64,000 bases of DNA from Cercis canadensis (taxonomy: Eukaryota > Streptophyta > Magnoliopsida > Fabales > Fabaceae): assembly GCA_003255065.1 (NCBI GenBank), contig QAOA01004877.1, forward strand, positions 848,627 through 912,626, in the 5' to 3' direction. The position numbers and the translations under genes are program-made. This document shows, in pieces, positions 10,866 through 21,885 of this stretch (position 1 is the first letter of the stretch; each line of letters opens with the position of its first letter). The notes under the pieces were generated by a model. It was not told the origin of the DNA. It saw only the letters and a list, made by a program, of their open reading frames with translations, and made no database searches.

Positions 10866-13800
10866 ATGAGACAGCACAAGTTTTCATCTCTCAACAGCAA
10901 CAGGCGACCAACGATTCTGTATCTGGTGTGTGCTGTTGCATTTTTCTCGCTTCTAGTTTTCGCTATCCAATCCTCTTTCTTTGCAGGTAATCGGAAATGC
11001 TTGTTCAATTAAACTTGAAGCTCAACCGTAACTATTGAGTCCCCTTCATTATGTTCTCTTTTTCCTCATTGTCCAAACTGCATTTTCAGGGTCTCTGAAA
11101 CTAGATCGCAATAGAGAAACAATTCGTACATTATCTGATTTTCAGTCCAGTGTTCAGCAATGCGTGGTGAGCCTAGATTTGGTCCCCCTTTCCTTCTAAA
11201 CTTATTCTTTTATCTAATTTATAGCTTTTAGCGTTTTTGTTTATCTCTTTCATTTCTTCTACTTAATTTGCTTTCCTGGTCATGTGGGTTTATTTTAAAT
11301 CAGAAATTAACTATAGTCACATTTCCTTCTGCCCTCCCCAAAGGCATTTGTCTCAGCAATATGCCAAGCAAGTAGTTTGTGACGCTGACTAAGTAAATTT
11401 CTGTTTAGACTAAATAGGTGTCGTCTGCAATCATTAGTTTGGTCCAGCTTAATGTGTTTATCCATTCAATCATTTTTTATATTTTAAAAGTTATAAATTG
11501 CTGTTCTTGATGAAAGTGTGCTAAATTAATCTATTAAACTCTGAAAGTTCCATCTTTATCTGTGCATCCAGCAATGTTAATTTTATTTTTAATTTTGAAT
11601 TGTTTAGTAGTCTGTCAGTCCGTACTGAGCTTGGTATTGAAAGCAGGCAAACAGGGGGCTTGGACTTACTGCACAGATTATTGACCACTGCAAATTGATC
11701 CTTAAATTCCCTGAAGGCACCAACAGTACTTGGGTCTGTCTTTCTCACCCATAACCCCTTTCTTTGATTGAATTTCCAGTAATAGCCAAGTGCTGATCTT
11801 TTTCAAAAAAAAATAATTGCAGTATAATGAACAATTTAAAATCTTTGAGCCTTTGGAGTATCAGTATGATGTATGTGAGGCTATTCTATTGTGGGAACAG
11901 GTGGATTTTCATCCTTCTTTTGTACACGTTAAGTTGTATTTCCAGGATGGTATCTTTACTGATGTGTTGAGATGTTGCAGTATCGTAACATGACTACAGT
12001 GTTGACCCGAGAATATCTAGATGCCCGTCCTGATGGGTGGTTAGACTATGCAGCAAAAAGGATAGCACAATTGTATGGCTCTCAAAACAAGACTTCTTTT
12101 TGTTCACGTAATTCCTTATATAGTTTTCTTTAGGTTGTTTGACATGAGCATCTCTTTATGAAGCACCTATTACAATTCTTCTTTTCTTTTCCTTTTCCTT
12201 TTTTCTTGTAGGGGGGCAAAAAAGTGCTATAATAAGACTCTTTGTGAAGAACATCTCAATATGTTATTACCAGGAAAACCCCCCTTTCATCCACGGCAGT
12301 TCCGCACATGTGCTGTTGTTGGAAATTCTGGAGATCTACTGAAAACCGAATTTGGGAAAGAAATTGATAGTCATGATGCTGTTTTCCGAGACAATGAGGC
12401 CCCAGTTAATGAGGTAAACCTGTCAACTTCCCAGAAAGGATTTCATTTTGTTAGATGGTAGGATTTTTATAGCTCAGCTTCATCCATTATGATAAGTCAT
12501 ATAACTTGCAAGGTAAAGATTCTCTTAGTGATTTATTGTAAATTAATTTTTTTCATTCAAAAATGAGTTTTCCATTATCTTGATGTCCAGTTCCTCACTT
12601 ATCCCAGCATTGATGAAACTGAGCACCTGTAATATTCTAATCATTATTCTTACCAATTTTCTTCAAGATACCATGCAATGATCCTGAGCATAAAGTGTTT
12701 GGATTCTATTTTCTTTAACTGAGTATCTACTTAGTAAAAAATAAAAATAAAATTTTCAAGTACTTATTTTTGCTCTTTATGAATTGTGTAGAAATATGCC
12801 AAGTACGTTGGTCTTAAGAGGGATTTTCGTCTAGTTGTAAGGGGTGCTGCTCGTAACATGGTCACTATTCTAAATGGATCTGGTAAGTTATCAATCATGA
12901 ATATATTTAAACAAAAATCTTAAACTTTGATTGAAACCTAGCAATTGAAAGTTTTGTTCGCATTAATCAAATTAAGAGTTTATTCTAAATCCCTGAATCA
13001 CTTATATTATCCTTATTTGAAGCTTGTTATTAAATCTATAAATAGCTTATTTTAATTTATTCTTTTTTAAGTTGTGTTATCAAGTTAATAATTCTTGTAT
13101 TCAATTAAGATATGGGTAGTTTTATAACATGAGGGGCTTTTTGTCACATTGGCATGTTTCTTAACAGTATCCATCTAGGAACAAATTGTCCAGTATAAAT
13201 ATAGAGACAATTTCATGCTCTCATGGTTGACTGAATTGGCATTTTTACTGAATTACCATCAATAGAATTAAAAGGAGGATATAAAGGTTGAACACGTTTT
13301 ATTTTGCTCTTGAATAAGAGGACAGTGCCTCTTGACTAAAGAGATATGGGCATGGAGATGGATTCTTGAACTACAGGAAGAGGAGAGTTACTACCAATTA
13401 CCTCGGCAGTTGGTGTAACTGGCCAGCTTAGATTTATGGGGATCAACTAGTAAAAAGTATCTACTGCTACATTACTTATCATGAGATGAATCCTTCTTTT
13501 TCTGGTATCTGTTCGTCCGTGACATATGTTTAAAATGAGAGGATTGAAAGTTAGTTTCCTTTTACAGATGACGAGGTGCTCATTATCAAAAGTCTGACAC
13601 ATAGAGACTTCAATGCAATGATAAAGGTGAAAGGCATCTGATATTTTTTGGCATATGAACTTTTTACTTCCAGCAGCAACTGGATGCTTACTAGAACAAC
13701 TTTACCCACGTTGTTTTGAATTACACTTTGTTGCAGACTATTCCAAATCCAGTCTATCTCTTCCAAGGTATCGTACTACGTCGAGGTGCCAAAGGAACTG

Positions 13801-14736
13801 GAATGAAATCTATAGAATTAGCACTCTCCATGTGTGATATTGTTGACATATATGGTTTCACTGTTGATCCAGGATACACTGAATGGTTGGTTTCTCTATT
13901 TGGATTTTAGTTTGATTCAAACATTATTTGACAGCTTATATATTGGTGCATACACTTTTCTGTTTTATTGGATGAAAGAGTCTTAATAGAACATATAAAA
14001 GATATTGCAAACGTGGAGGATAGATATCTTGAACTTGTCATTGTCTTCCTCTCTGGCTGAATGAATTCCTTCACTGATTCACTAGATCTTCTTCATCTTA
14101 TTATTTCAAAATTAAACTGTGATGCTGATTACTTCTTCTTTTTTTTAATTTCCATTCATATAATTACTTTTCTTGTAGGACAAGATACTTCTCTACTCCT
14201 AGGAAGGGACACAATCCACTTCAAGGAAGGGCATACTACCAGCTTCTAGAATGCCTTGGGGTATTTATATTAAATATAATTTTCCACAAAAAATTACTTC
14301 ATATGTGTTTGTCTATGCATTTGACATTAGGTTTTATTTTCAGGTAATCAGGATTCATTCTCCCATGAGATCTAAGAGGAGGCAAGACTGGTCAGATGTG
14401 CCAAGTCGAGAAATGATAAGCCAAGCTCATGCGGCAGCTTTACACTTAAAGACGAGTCAAGCTGCTCAGATCGGTGATTTGGGGCAGTTTGGCAGTTGTA
14501 AGGTATGGGGCAACGTGGACCCTGACAAAAGTGGACCCGTCTCAGGATCTCCAGACATGAGCGATGTCAGGAAGTATTCAAACTATAGCAAATGGGAAAT
14601 TATGCCTTTTGAGAGTTTGAGAAAAGAAGCGCAGGATCACTATATCCAAATGCAAGGGGTCTCTCTATATAAAATGGATGGCAATAAGTTGGAAGATCTA
14701 GTGTGTGTGAGACATTCCTTAAAATCCGAGGTATAA
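10866..14736 (+). CDS. MGP2: Sialyltransferase-like protein (GT29), MGP2 type
   Basis: Eleven exons in phase give 476 aa: 10866-10986, 11090-11166, 11647-11733, 11823-11900, 11981-12072, 12212-12413, 12792-12882, 13568-13626, 13737-13885, 14179-14260, 14344-14736. A short basic tail is followed by one hydrophobic segment (about residues 17-40), as in type II Golgi glycosyltransferases. The sialyl-motif L region ([20 protein letters not shown], about 185-204, continuing to DNEAP) and the S region ([20 protein letters not shown], about 289-308) are intact. Length and sequence match Arabidopsis MGP2 (At1g08660), needed for pollen tube growth. Plants lack confirmed sialic acid donors, so the true substrate is unknown; a role in cell-wall glycan synthesis is inference. 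The start is the only ATG that puts the membrane anchor in frame; the longer open frame starting at 10742 is out of frame. Confidence 0.92.
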
Positions 14737-15492
14737 ATGGTGTTGTTTTCTCTGCTGCCTTTGATTCTTATGTTCTGACTTCTGATCAGGCCGAACTGTC
14801 TGTGCCAATGTGGAATCTTGCACAAAATGAGCTTCTGATGGCTAAGTTATATATATATGTGCTATGGCTCCTCAACAGTTCCACAAATGTTCTGGCTTGC
14901 ATAGTAAGAATCTGACTCCTTCAAGGGCAAATGGGGCGATCTCATGCATAATTTCATTGATTTGGATGATTCTTACTTCGAGGGGATTGGTGGTCGGGAT
15001 GTAGAAATGTCATATAGAAACTCTGATTATAGAATTTTGTTGTTGTTTTTCCATGTTACGTCCCATCTTATTAGAAAGAATTGAGAAGTAATCTTCACAT
15101 GATTTGAAGTATAGTTGCTGAAGCTCTCTTGCTCAAACTTTCTTCCAGAGTATTCCAGTGCTTCCTCTTATTTGGGTTTCTTCACATATGATACTTGCTT
15201 GACGTAGTGTATTGAATTTACTCTTATTTAGTTCTCAAGCAACATTCGTTTTCGCATAAAGAGAAGTTCTCCATGCGTTCTGTCCTTGGTACAAAAGAAA
15301 CCGCGTAACAGATCTTCGTCACTGAAATTAGTTTAATTAATTATAACAAAGGACAGGGTTCCTTAATTTTAAGAATCTGTCAACTAAAAAGTGGCAAAAG
15401 ACAAAAGAACACAGGAACTTGAACTTGTATAGAAACTGAGTGAGATATTATTCAAGTATTTCAAAATTCATCTCATTAAAAACAGGTCATTA
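14737..15492. other. Intergenic, MGP2 3' region
   Basis: MGP2 3' UTR and spacer before the CCL promoter. No coding frame or repeat stands out. Confidence 0.5.
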
Positions 15493-15723
15493 AGATATTT
15501 ATTAAATATTCGATTGTGATAAATATTATGCAGGCCCCTTGAGGGAGAGGAGACAAACCAATATGGATATTTTTAAGGTGAGTGAAAAAGTCCAAGGGAT
15601 TCATAAATATCTTGAGTTGATGGAACCTGCTAAACCTTACAACCCCAAAGAAAAAAAGGAACCTTATCCGATACTTAAATATCTCCTCCTACTTGGGAGT
15701 AATCTATTCTAATTCTATAAATT
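15493..15723 (+). promoter_or_regulatory. CCL promoter: three evening-element-like sites, I-box, TATA box
   Basis: AAATATCT, one base short of the evening element AAAATATCT, occurs three times: 15493-15500 (reverse strand), 15605-15612 and 15677-15684. An I-box core (GATAAG, reverse strand) lies at 15663-15668. A good TATA box, CTATAAATT, lies at about 15715-15723, roughly 60 bp before the CCL ATG. Evening-type elements bind CCA1/LHY-RVE factors and I-boxes are common in light-regulated genes, which fits CCL's known light and circadian behaviour. Function here is inferred from motifs only. Confidence 0.55.
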
Positions 15724-15782
15724 GGAAGCTCAGATCTTGTGAAGAGTTAAGCCCAAAATCCATAGTTCATAGTATCATCAAA

Positions 15783-16654
15783 ATGCAGACAGCTTTAACC
15801 TTTGCCCCAAACCTTGTTCCTTTGACACCTTCCAAGAGCATCCCCCAACCCACCAGCTTTCCCCCAAAGTTAACTGGCTCACCTGCTTCCACCCGTTTAT
15901 CCCCAATAAAATCTACCAGCGTGAACTACAACTCTGCGATATCGTAAGCCATTCTGTTACCTTCATTCTAAACTTTTTTTATGAAATTAATATTTTTTTC
16001 TAGAATTGATCTGGTCAGAGAACAAACATGCAAAAAATTAATCATTTTACTAACTCCTTTTTATGTTCTTCAGAGTTTTTCCAGCAGAAGCATGTGAAAC
16101 CGTTGGAGGGGAAGCCTGTTTGGCAGACATATACCCTGAAGTGAGGTTAGAGCCACAGCCCAGAAATGCCACACCACGAATTGCTACAGAGAACGTTGAG
16201 AGAGAGTATCTGGAATACAATGATACAAAGACGTAAGATCTCATGACCATTCAACACTTAACTAATTTTGTCAAGAATCAATTCAACCTAAAAACTTAAG
16301 CTATTGCTCAAGAATAGTTTTATATCTAACACGTCCTCGCATGCGAAAGCCCTTTTAGCTTAAAGTGTGGACAAAGTACATGCCCACTTATACTGACCGT
16401 TTGATTAAAGAGGCTCTGATATCATATCGATAACTGATTCAACCTAAAAACTTAAGTTATTAGGTGAAAGCCCAAAAATGATTTTATATCTAACAAGTTT
16501 GTTCCTTAAAATATGAATTCTGCGTAGTGTATGGAGATTCATTTTACAAGTTAAATTTATTCATTTTACACTTTACAGGGTTTTCCAAGGAGAGGCTTGT
16601 GATGATCTTGGAGGAACATTCTGTGAGCGCGAGTATCAGAAGGGTGTTTACTAG
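15783..16654 (+). CDS. CCL: CCL (CCR-like), small light- and clock-associated protein
   Basis: Three exons in phase (15783-15943, 16074-16232, 16579-16654) give 131 aa. The N-terminus is Ser/Pro/Thr-rich and looks like a plastid transit peptide. The mature part carries two matching Cys motifs, EACETVGGEACLADIYPEV and EACDDLGGTFCEREYQKGVY, plus ENVEREYLEYN. This is the signature of Arabidopsis CCL (At3g26740), whose mRNA level and stability are controlled by the circadian clock. The biochemical role of the protein is unknown. Intron 2 holds a miniature LTR element. The gene sits between MGP2 and a PPR gene, all on the + strand, as independent units. Confidence 0.9.
16269..16495 (-). mobile_element. 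Miniature LTR retroelement (TRIM-like) in CCL intron 2
   Basis: Two similar direct repeats, 16269-16331 and 16428-16495, both contain TTCAACCTAAAAACTTAAG and end in TTTTATATCTAACA. Between them, next to the right repeat, GAGGCTCTGATATCAT (16410-16425) is the reverse of a tRNA-iMet primer-binding site (TGGTATCAGAGCC with one change). On the minus strand this reads as a short LTR starting TGTTAG, a primer-binding site, about 95 bp of internal DNA, and a second LTR ending GACA. Flanks AATTT and AGTTT could be a decayed 5-bp target duplication. There is no coding capacity. Confidence 0.7.
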
Positions 16655-18010
16655 AGAGAAAAATAAAATAAAAAAATCAAAGCCTCTCTCGTTGCCATGA
16701 CACTACTTTTTCAACCACTTGTAGTATTGGTTGTATATAGTATAGATGTATGACTATGTTTAATTTTGGTTATAATAGTATAATACACTTCAAACTTATA
16801 TGTCTTTGCTCAAGTTAGCTTTCTTGTTGAAAACTTTGAAATTAATCTGATGCTAACGTGAGCGAAGCGAAGAATTTTACTGCTGATGGATCACGACATT
16901 TGGATAACCTTTTAATCTCAATCATAACATTTGCAAACGTTTCTCTAAGGAAATCTGAGCCTTATTCCTTGAGACAAATAACCTTAAACCTCGATTGCAA
17001 CCTGATCATGTTATTTAATTGATGATCAGTTGGACACTAAATCAAATATACAAGCGTTACATTCTTGCATGCAAAGATAAGAAATTTTGAACATCTATAA
17101 TTAACAACCCAACACAGAACAGTTGGAGCAATTGCCAATGGGTCTAATAACACCTCCTCTAATCATATGAATTATAGTGTTTGATTTCAAGAGTTCTATT
17201 TTCATTATGTACTCCTATTTTTTGTCTCTTGTTCATTGTGTTTTTATGTAGCCCAAAAAAAAAGAATATTGGCAACATAATTTGTGAAATGTTGTAGCAA
17301 AAAGTTATTGTATATAATTAATATTATTAAAAGAATCTAAATAGGTACAAAATATTGTACTTTTTTTCTTTTTGGTAATACAAGAGTGCAATATGCTAAA
17401 AAAAAGTACTAATATCAAAGACTTCGGTTTCTATAATTAAATGAGATGTCATTTAACCCATAGCTTATATGCATATTATAATTTTTTTTTCTAGCCTATT
17501 AAAAATGAAGTATCACTAATAATATCAATCTTTTTTTAAAAATTTATTATTTGGTTCCAAAAATTTGAAAAAAATATCATTTTGTTCAATTTATAAAGAA
17601 ATTTTAATTTAATTTTTCTCATATCATGTGAAATATCTAAAATACTTATTAGAGTTATGTAGTTATTCTATTTTTGGAATATGATAACTACATATATAAA
17701 CAGAATAACACCAAAAGATAATTACTTATATTAACAAAATAATAAATTCTAAAAATGCTGCAAATTCTATATTAAAATTAATAAATATTAAAAATTCAAT
17801 ACATTGTGTCTTAAACCGGCCCACCACCATTACTGAAGTTAAAGTCATTGGGTTTATGAGGAATGGAAAACCAAGGCCCCGTAACCAAACGCTGACACCC
17901 CTGTCCCTTATTCTCCTCAATCCTCATAGCTTTGCGCCTTGGGGTATTTACAAATACTGCACTTTCGCGCCACAAGTGTCTTTGAGACGATTTTCTGTTT
18001 TTTATGAATT
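16655..18010. other. Intergenic, with one copy of a dispersed AT-rich repeat
   Basis: CCL 3' UTR with AATAAA-rich sequence near 16660, then AT-rich spacer. The part at about 17521-17700 resembles 22968-23140 in reverse orientation. The PPR upstream region follows from about 17800. No gene is supported. Confidence 0.5.
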
Positions 18011-20467
18011 ATGAAACCATTTATGAGGACAAATGCGCTCCAAAACCTTGCTACTTTAAGAGCTTCCCAATCTCAAAAACCACACGTCAAAGTTGAAAAC
18101 TTCATAGATGCTTTTATTGTCAAGACAGGCTTCGATCCCAACACTTGCCGTTCAAATTTCCAGGTCAAGAATTATCTTCAACAAGGGGAATTGTGTCAAG
18201 CCCGTAAACTGTTTGATCAAATGCCCCACAAGAACACCATCTCCACAAACATGATGATGGACGGGTACATAAAAGCGGGCAATCTTTCCAGTGCTAGGCA
18301 GTTGTTTGATACCATGGTTGAACGCACAGCAGTTACCTGGACGATCCTGATTGGTGGGTATGCTCAGAAAAATCAATTTCGGGAAGCTTTTCATCTATTT
18401 GCTGAGATGTGTAGGTGGGGAACAGACCCAGATTATATCACCTTTGCAACTCTCCTATCTGGATTCACCGAATCAGACTCTATGAAGGAAGTTTCTCAGG
18501 TTCATGTTCATATAATTAAATTGGGGTATGATTCAACCCTGATGGTTTGCAACTCCTTGCTCGATTCTTACTGTAAAACCCGTTGCCTCAATTTAGCTTG
18601 TCACCTGTTCAAGAGTATGCCTGATAAAGATTCTGTCACTTTTAATGCATTATTGACAGGATTCTCAAAAGATGGGTTGAACGAAGAAGCAATAAACCTC
18701 TTTTTTGAAATGCAGAAATTGGGTTTCAGGCCCACGGATTTTACTTTTGCAGCAACTTTATGTGCAGGTATTGGATTGGATGACATAAAATTCGGGCAAC
18801 AAGTCCATGGTCTAGTAGTGAAGACCAATTTTGTCTGGAATGTGTTTGTGGCAAATGCATTGCTTGATTTCTACTCGAAACTTGACTGTGTGGTTGAAGT
18901 AAGGAACCTTTTTTATGAGATGCCAGAATTGGATGGTGTCTCCTACAATATAATCATAGCGAGTTATGCATGGAATGGCCAACTTAGAGAATCTCTTGAT
19001 CTTTTCGGGGAATTACAGTTTACCACATTTGACCGGAGGAAATTCCCATTTCCAACCATATTGAGCATAGCTGCAAATACTCTAAACCTTGAAATGGGTA
19101 GGCAAATTCATTCCCAAGCTGTTGTTACAGGCGCTGATTCAGAAATTCTAGTTGGAAATTCCTTGGTTGACATGTATGCTAAATGTGACAGATTTGATGA
19201 AGCAAATAGGATTTTTGCAGATCTGGTTCATCAAAGTTCAGTTCCATGGACAGCCTTGATCTCAGCTTATGTTCAGAAGGGACTCCATGAAGAAGGCTTG
19301 AAGCTATTTATTGAGATGGGTAGAGCCAAAATAAGTGCTGACTCAGCCACTTTTGCCAGCACCTTAAGAGCTTGCGCAAATTTGGCATCACTCTCACTGG
19401 GAAAACAATTACACTCGTATATAATTAGACTGGGGTACATTTCAAATGTATTTTCTGGAAGCGCACTCATTGATATGTACGCGAAATGTGGATCCATAAA
19501 AGATGCACTTCAAATATTTCAAGAGATGCCTGTGAGGAACTGTGTCTCTTGGAATGCACTGATTTCAGCTCATGCACAAAATGGGGATGGTGTTCGTACT
19601 CTTAAATCATTTGAACAAATGGTTCATTCAGGTGTGCAACCAGATTCAGTCAGCTTCCTCGGTGTTCTATGTGCCTGCAGTCACTGTGGTCTAGTTGAAG
19701 AAGGATTGCAGAACTTTAATTCCATGACCAGGACTTATAAACTAACTCCCAAAAGAGAACACTATGCATCAATTGTTGATATGTTGTGCCGGAATGGAAG
19801 ATTTAGTGAAGCTGAGAAATTGATGACTCAGATGCCATTTGAACCTGATGAAATTATGTGGTCATCAGTTCTCAATTCATGTAGAATTCACAAGAATCAG
19901 GAATTGGCAAAGAAAGCCGCTGACCAACTATTCAGCATGAAGGTTCTCAGAAATGCTGCTCCTTACGTTAGCATGTCCAATATCTATGCAGCAACTGGTC
20001 AGTGGGATAATGTTGGAAAAGTGAAGAAGGCCATGAGAGAGCGAGGAGTTAGAAAGCTCCCGGCTTATAGTTGGGTCGAAATCAAACACAAAATTCATGT
20101 ATTCTCTGCCAACCATAAGTCTCACCCACAAATGGGAGAGATTATGAAGAAGATTGATGAGCTGGCGGAGCAAATGGAAAAAGAAGGGTACAAACCTGAC
20201 ACTAGTTGTGCCCTTCATGACGAGGATGAGGAACTCAAGATAGAGTCTCTTAAATATCACAGTGAACGCATTGCAATTGCGTTTGCACTAATCAGCACAC
20301 CAAAAGGATCACCAATACTGATAATAAAGAATCTCCGAGCCTGTACTGACTGCCATGCTGCCATTAAGGTGATCTCGAATATAGTTGGCAGAAAAATCAT
20401 AGTCAGGGACTCGAGCAGGTTCCATCATTTCAGAGATGGATTTTGCTCATGCGGGGACTACTGGTAA
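18011..20467 (+). CDS. DYW-class pentatricopeptide repeat (PPR) protein, putative RNA editing factor
   Basis: A single intronless frame of 818 codons. Tandem PLS-type PPR motifs run from about residue 55 to 600, with repeated pairs such as ARKLFDQMPHKNTIS and ARQLFDTMVERTAVTW. They are followed by E/E+ motifs and a full DYW deaminase domain. The domain keeps HSE (H750, E752), C778 and C781 (CTDCH) and ends exactly in GDYW. Proteins of this class bind organelle transcripts and convert C to U; the target here cannot be read from the sequence. The overall sequence recalls Arabidopsis At2g01510. ATG 18011 is used; a second in-frame ATG lies at residue 5, and an out-of-frame ATG at 18004 overlaps the start. 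The N-terminus is plausible as an organelle presequence. Confidence 0.93.
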   Translation: MKPFMRTNALQNLATLRASQSQKPHVKVENFIDAFIVKTGFDPNTCRSNFQVKNYLQQGELCQARKLFDQMPHKNTISTNMMMDGYIKAGNLSSARQLFDTMVERTAVTWTILIGGYAQKNQFREAFHLFAEMCRWGTDPDYITFATLLSGFTESDSMKEVSQVHVHIIKLGYDSTLMVCNSLLDSYCKTRCLNLACHLFKSMPDKDSVTFNALLTGFSKDGLNEEAINLFFEMQKLGFRPTDFTFAATLCAGIGLDDIKFGQQVHGLVVKTNFVWNVFVANALLDFYSKLDCVVEVRNLFYEMPELDGVSYNIIIASYAWNGQLRESLDLFGELQFTTFDRRKFPFPTILSIAANTLNLEMGRQIHSQAVVTGADSEILVGNSLVDMYAKCDRFDEANRIFADLVHQSSVPWTALISAYVQKGLHEEGLKLFIEMGRAKISADSATFASTLRACANLASLSLGKQLHSYIIRLGYISNVFSGSALIDMYAKCGSIKDALQIFQEMPVRNCVSWNALISAHAQNGDGVRTLKSFEQMVHSGVQPDSVSFLGVLCACSHCGLVEEGLQNFNSMTRTYKLTPKREHYASIVDMLCRNGRFSEAEKLMTQMPFEPDEIMWSSVLNSCRIHKNQELAKKAADQLFSMKVLRNAAPYVSMSNIYAATGQWDNVGKVKKAMRERGVRKLPAYSWVEIKHKIHVFSANHKSHPQMGEIMKKIDELAEQMEKEGYKPDTSCALHDEDEELKIESLKYHSERIAIAFALISTPKGSPILIIKNLRACTDCHAAIKVISNIVGRKIIVRDSSRFHHFRDGFCSCGDYW

Positions 20468-21144
20468 GTTTTCTTCTTCTGAGAAAAGACTGCTTTCCCT
20501 TACATCAGCAGACGAATCTTTGCTTTGGGGGGGGTGGGGGTTGGAGGGACACGCTTCCAGTTCCAGGGTAAAAAACATTCATCTACTTTATTTATATCAT
20601 TATTTTTAACCAACAGAAGTTGAGGCAAAACATCGAGATGGTGTTTGTATGCTATTACATCTCACCAAAATTTCATGGTGAATTATGGATATTGTTTTAA
20701 AAGAAAAAATCAATACCACATGGATATTCTTTATTGGATTGCAAGAGTTTTAACTGACTGATTGCATTCAAACCAAAACTTCGGTGGAGCTTGGAATTCC
20801 AAGCAAATAAGTAATGTCACATGTCCAAGTACATTGAACATTCTTATTAATTCCCCACAAAATTTCGAAATGGCAATGTAGATCCATAAATTATTAAGAT
20901 TACAAAGAATAGAAAATTCGGGCAATTTTTTCTTTAAACAATGACACAGCATTTTAATCCATGCCCTTACACATCAATTCCAATCATCTCAGCAGAGAAA
21001 CAATATCCCAAACAATAACTTCCATTTATAAAACAACAGCTATATAGAAAGCCAAGATGTTAGATTCAAAGACCATGGAAGGTATTACACGATCCCCTGC
21101 CACGAAAACATATTAAATTTAATTCCTCAAAAAAAAAAAGCAGG
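20468..21144. other. Intergenic between convergent PPR and CGR1 genes
   Basis: Two facing 3' UTRs with a G-rich tract at 20527-20546. No coding signal is seen. Confidence 0.5.
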
Positions 21145-21726
21145 CTACTTCTTGAGCATATCATCAGGAACAATTTTCAGTTGCTTCCTCTGCTTAGACT
21201 TGGCAATCTTCTTCAACGTCTTGGGATTAGTAATCTTTTGGAGCTTAGTTCCAGACCTCAAAATGTTCTCCTGCTTTTTCTTCTCCCTCTCTTCCCTCTT
21301 CTTTCTCTTCTCAACCTTATTCAATCTAATCTCTTCCTTGAGTTGCGTCATCCTCTCCTTATAGGCCTTCTTTATCCGCTTCTCCCTCTCCCTCTGCTCA
21401 AAGGTTGTGCCTTTCAGGGTCACCTGAACCGCCGACGCCCTGTGCTTCTTGGGCTGCTTCCACTTCCGACCCGAAACCTTCCCTGCTATTACGCCGTCGT
21501 AACTGGGCTTTCCGAACACCGGCTTATCGGGATTATCTGCTGACGGCACAGCTGATCTCTTCGCCGGCGGAGTAGCCGCCTCGTCGATGTCCATAGAAGC
21601 ACCGACATCGTTGTTGTTACCGTCTTCGATCTCCTTGTTTATCTGGGCCTCCGCCTCCCTCTTGCGCTTGTAGGTTTTGCCGCCGAAACCCTCGTCGAGA
21701 CACCGAAAGTCTATGGTGCACGCCAT
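21145..21726 (-). CDS. CGR1/CCDC86-type rRNA-processing protein
   Basis: One exon, 193 aa, starting MACTIDFRCLDEGFGGKTYK. The N-terminal half is acidic with basic patches (KRKREAE, PPAKR). From about residue 84 it becomes a highly charged helix rich in K, R and E (QREREKRIKKAYKERMTQLK, then EKRKKREEREKKKQEN). It ends KIAKSKQRKQLKIVPDDMLK, the typical Cgr1 end. Yeast Cgr1 is a nucleolar protein needed for 60S subunit rRNA processing; the same role here is inferred from family. A telo-box just upstream of the start supports control together with other ribosome-biogenesis genes. It converges with the PPR gene, with 677 bp between stops. Confidence 0.88.
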   Translation of the reverse strand: MACTIDFRCLDEGFGGKTYKRKREAEAQINKEIEDGNNNDVGASMDIDEAATPPAKRSAVPSADNPDKPVFGKPSYDGVIAGKVSGRKWKQPKKHRASAVQVTLKGTTFEQREREKRIKKAYKERMTQLKEEIRLNKVEKRKKREEREKKKQENILRSGTKLQKITNPKTLKKIAKSKQRKQLKIVPDDMLKK

Positions 21727-21755
21727 GGGATTGCAAAGCAGTCTAAGCAGATCCT

Positions 21756-21764
21756 AAACCCTAG
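21756..21764 (-). promoter_or_regulatory. Telo-box upstream of the CGR1-type gene
   Basis: AAACCCTAG on the + strand, 30 nt upstream of the ATG at 21726. Telo-boxes (AAACCCTA) are enriched near the transcription start of plant ribosome-biogenesis and translation genes. Confidence 0.6.
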
Positions 21765-21885
21765 AGAAAGGTGAAAGTGAGGTTTATATACGATATGGGT
21801 TTCAAGGTCGTTTCGCAATTTATGGCCTCCGTGTTTTTGTCCTATTTCTCCCATTAGGAAAAAAGAAAAAAAAAAATGTACCAAC

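Noticed and set aside
10742-10990. 82-codon frame as the MGP2 start
   Set aside because: It is out of frame with exon 2; the ATG at 10866 gives the membrane anchor and correct phase.
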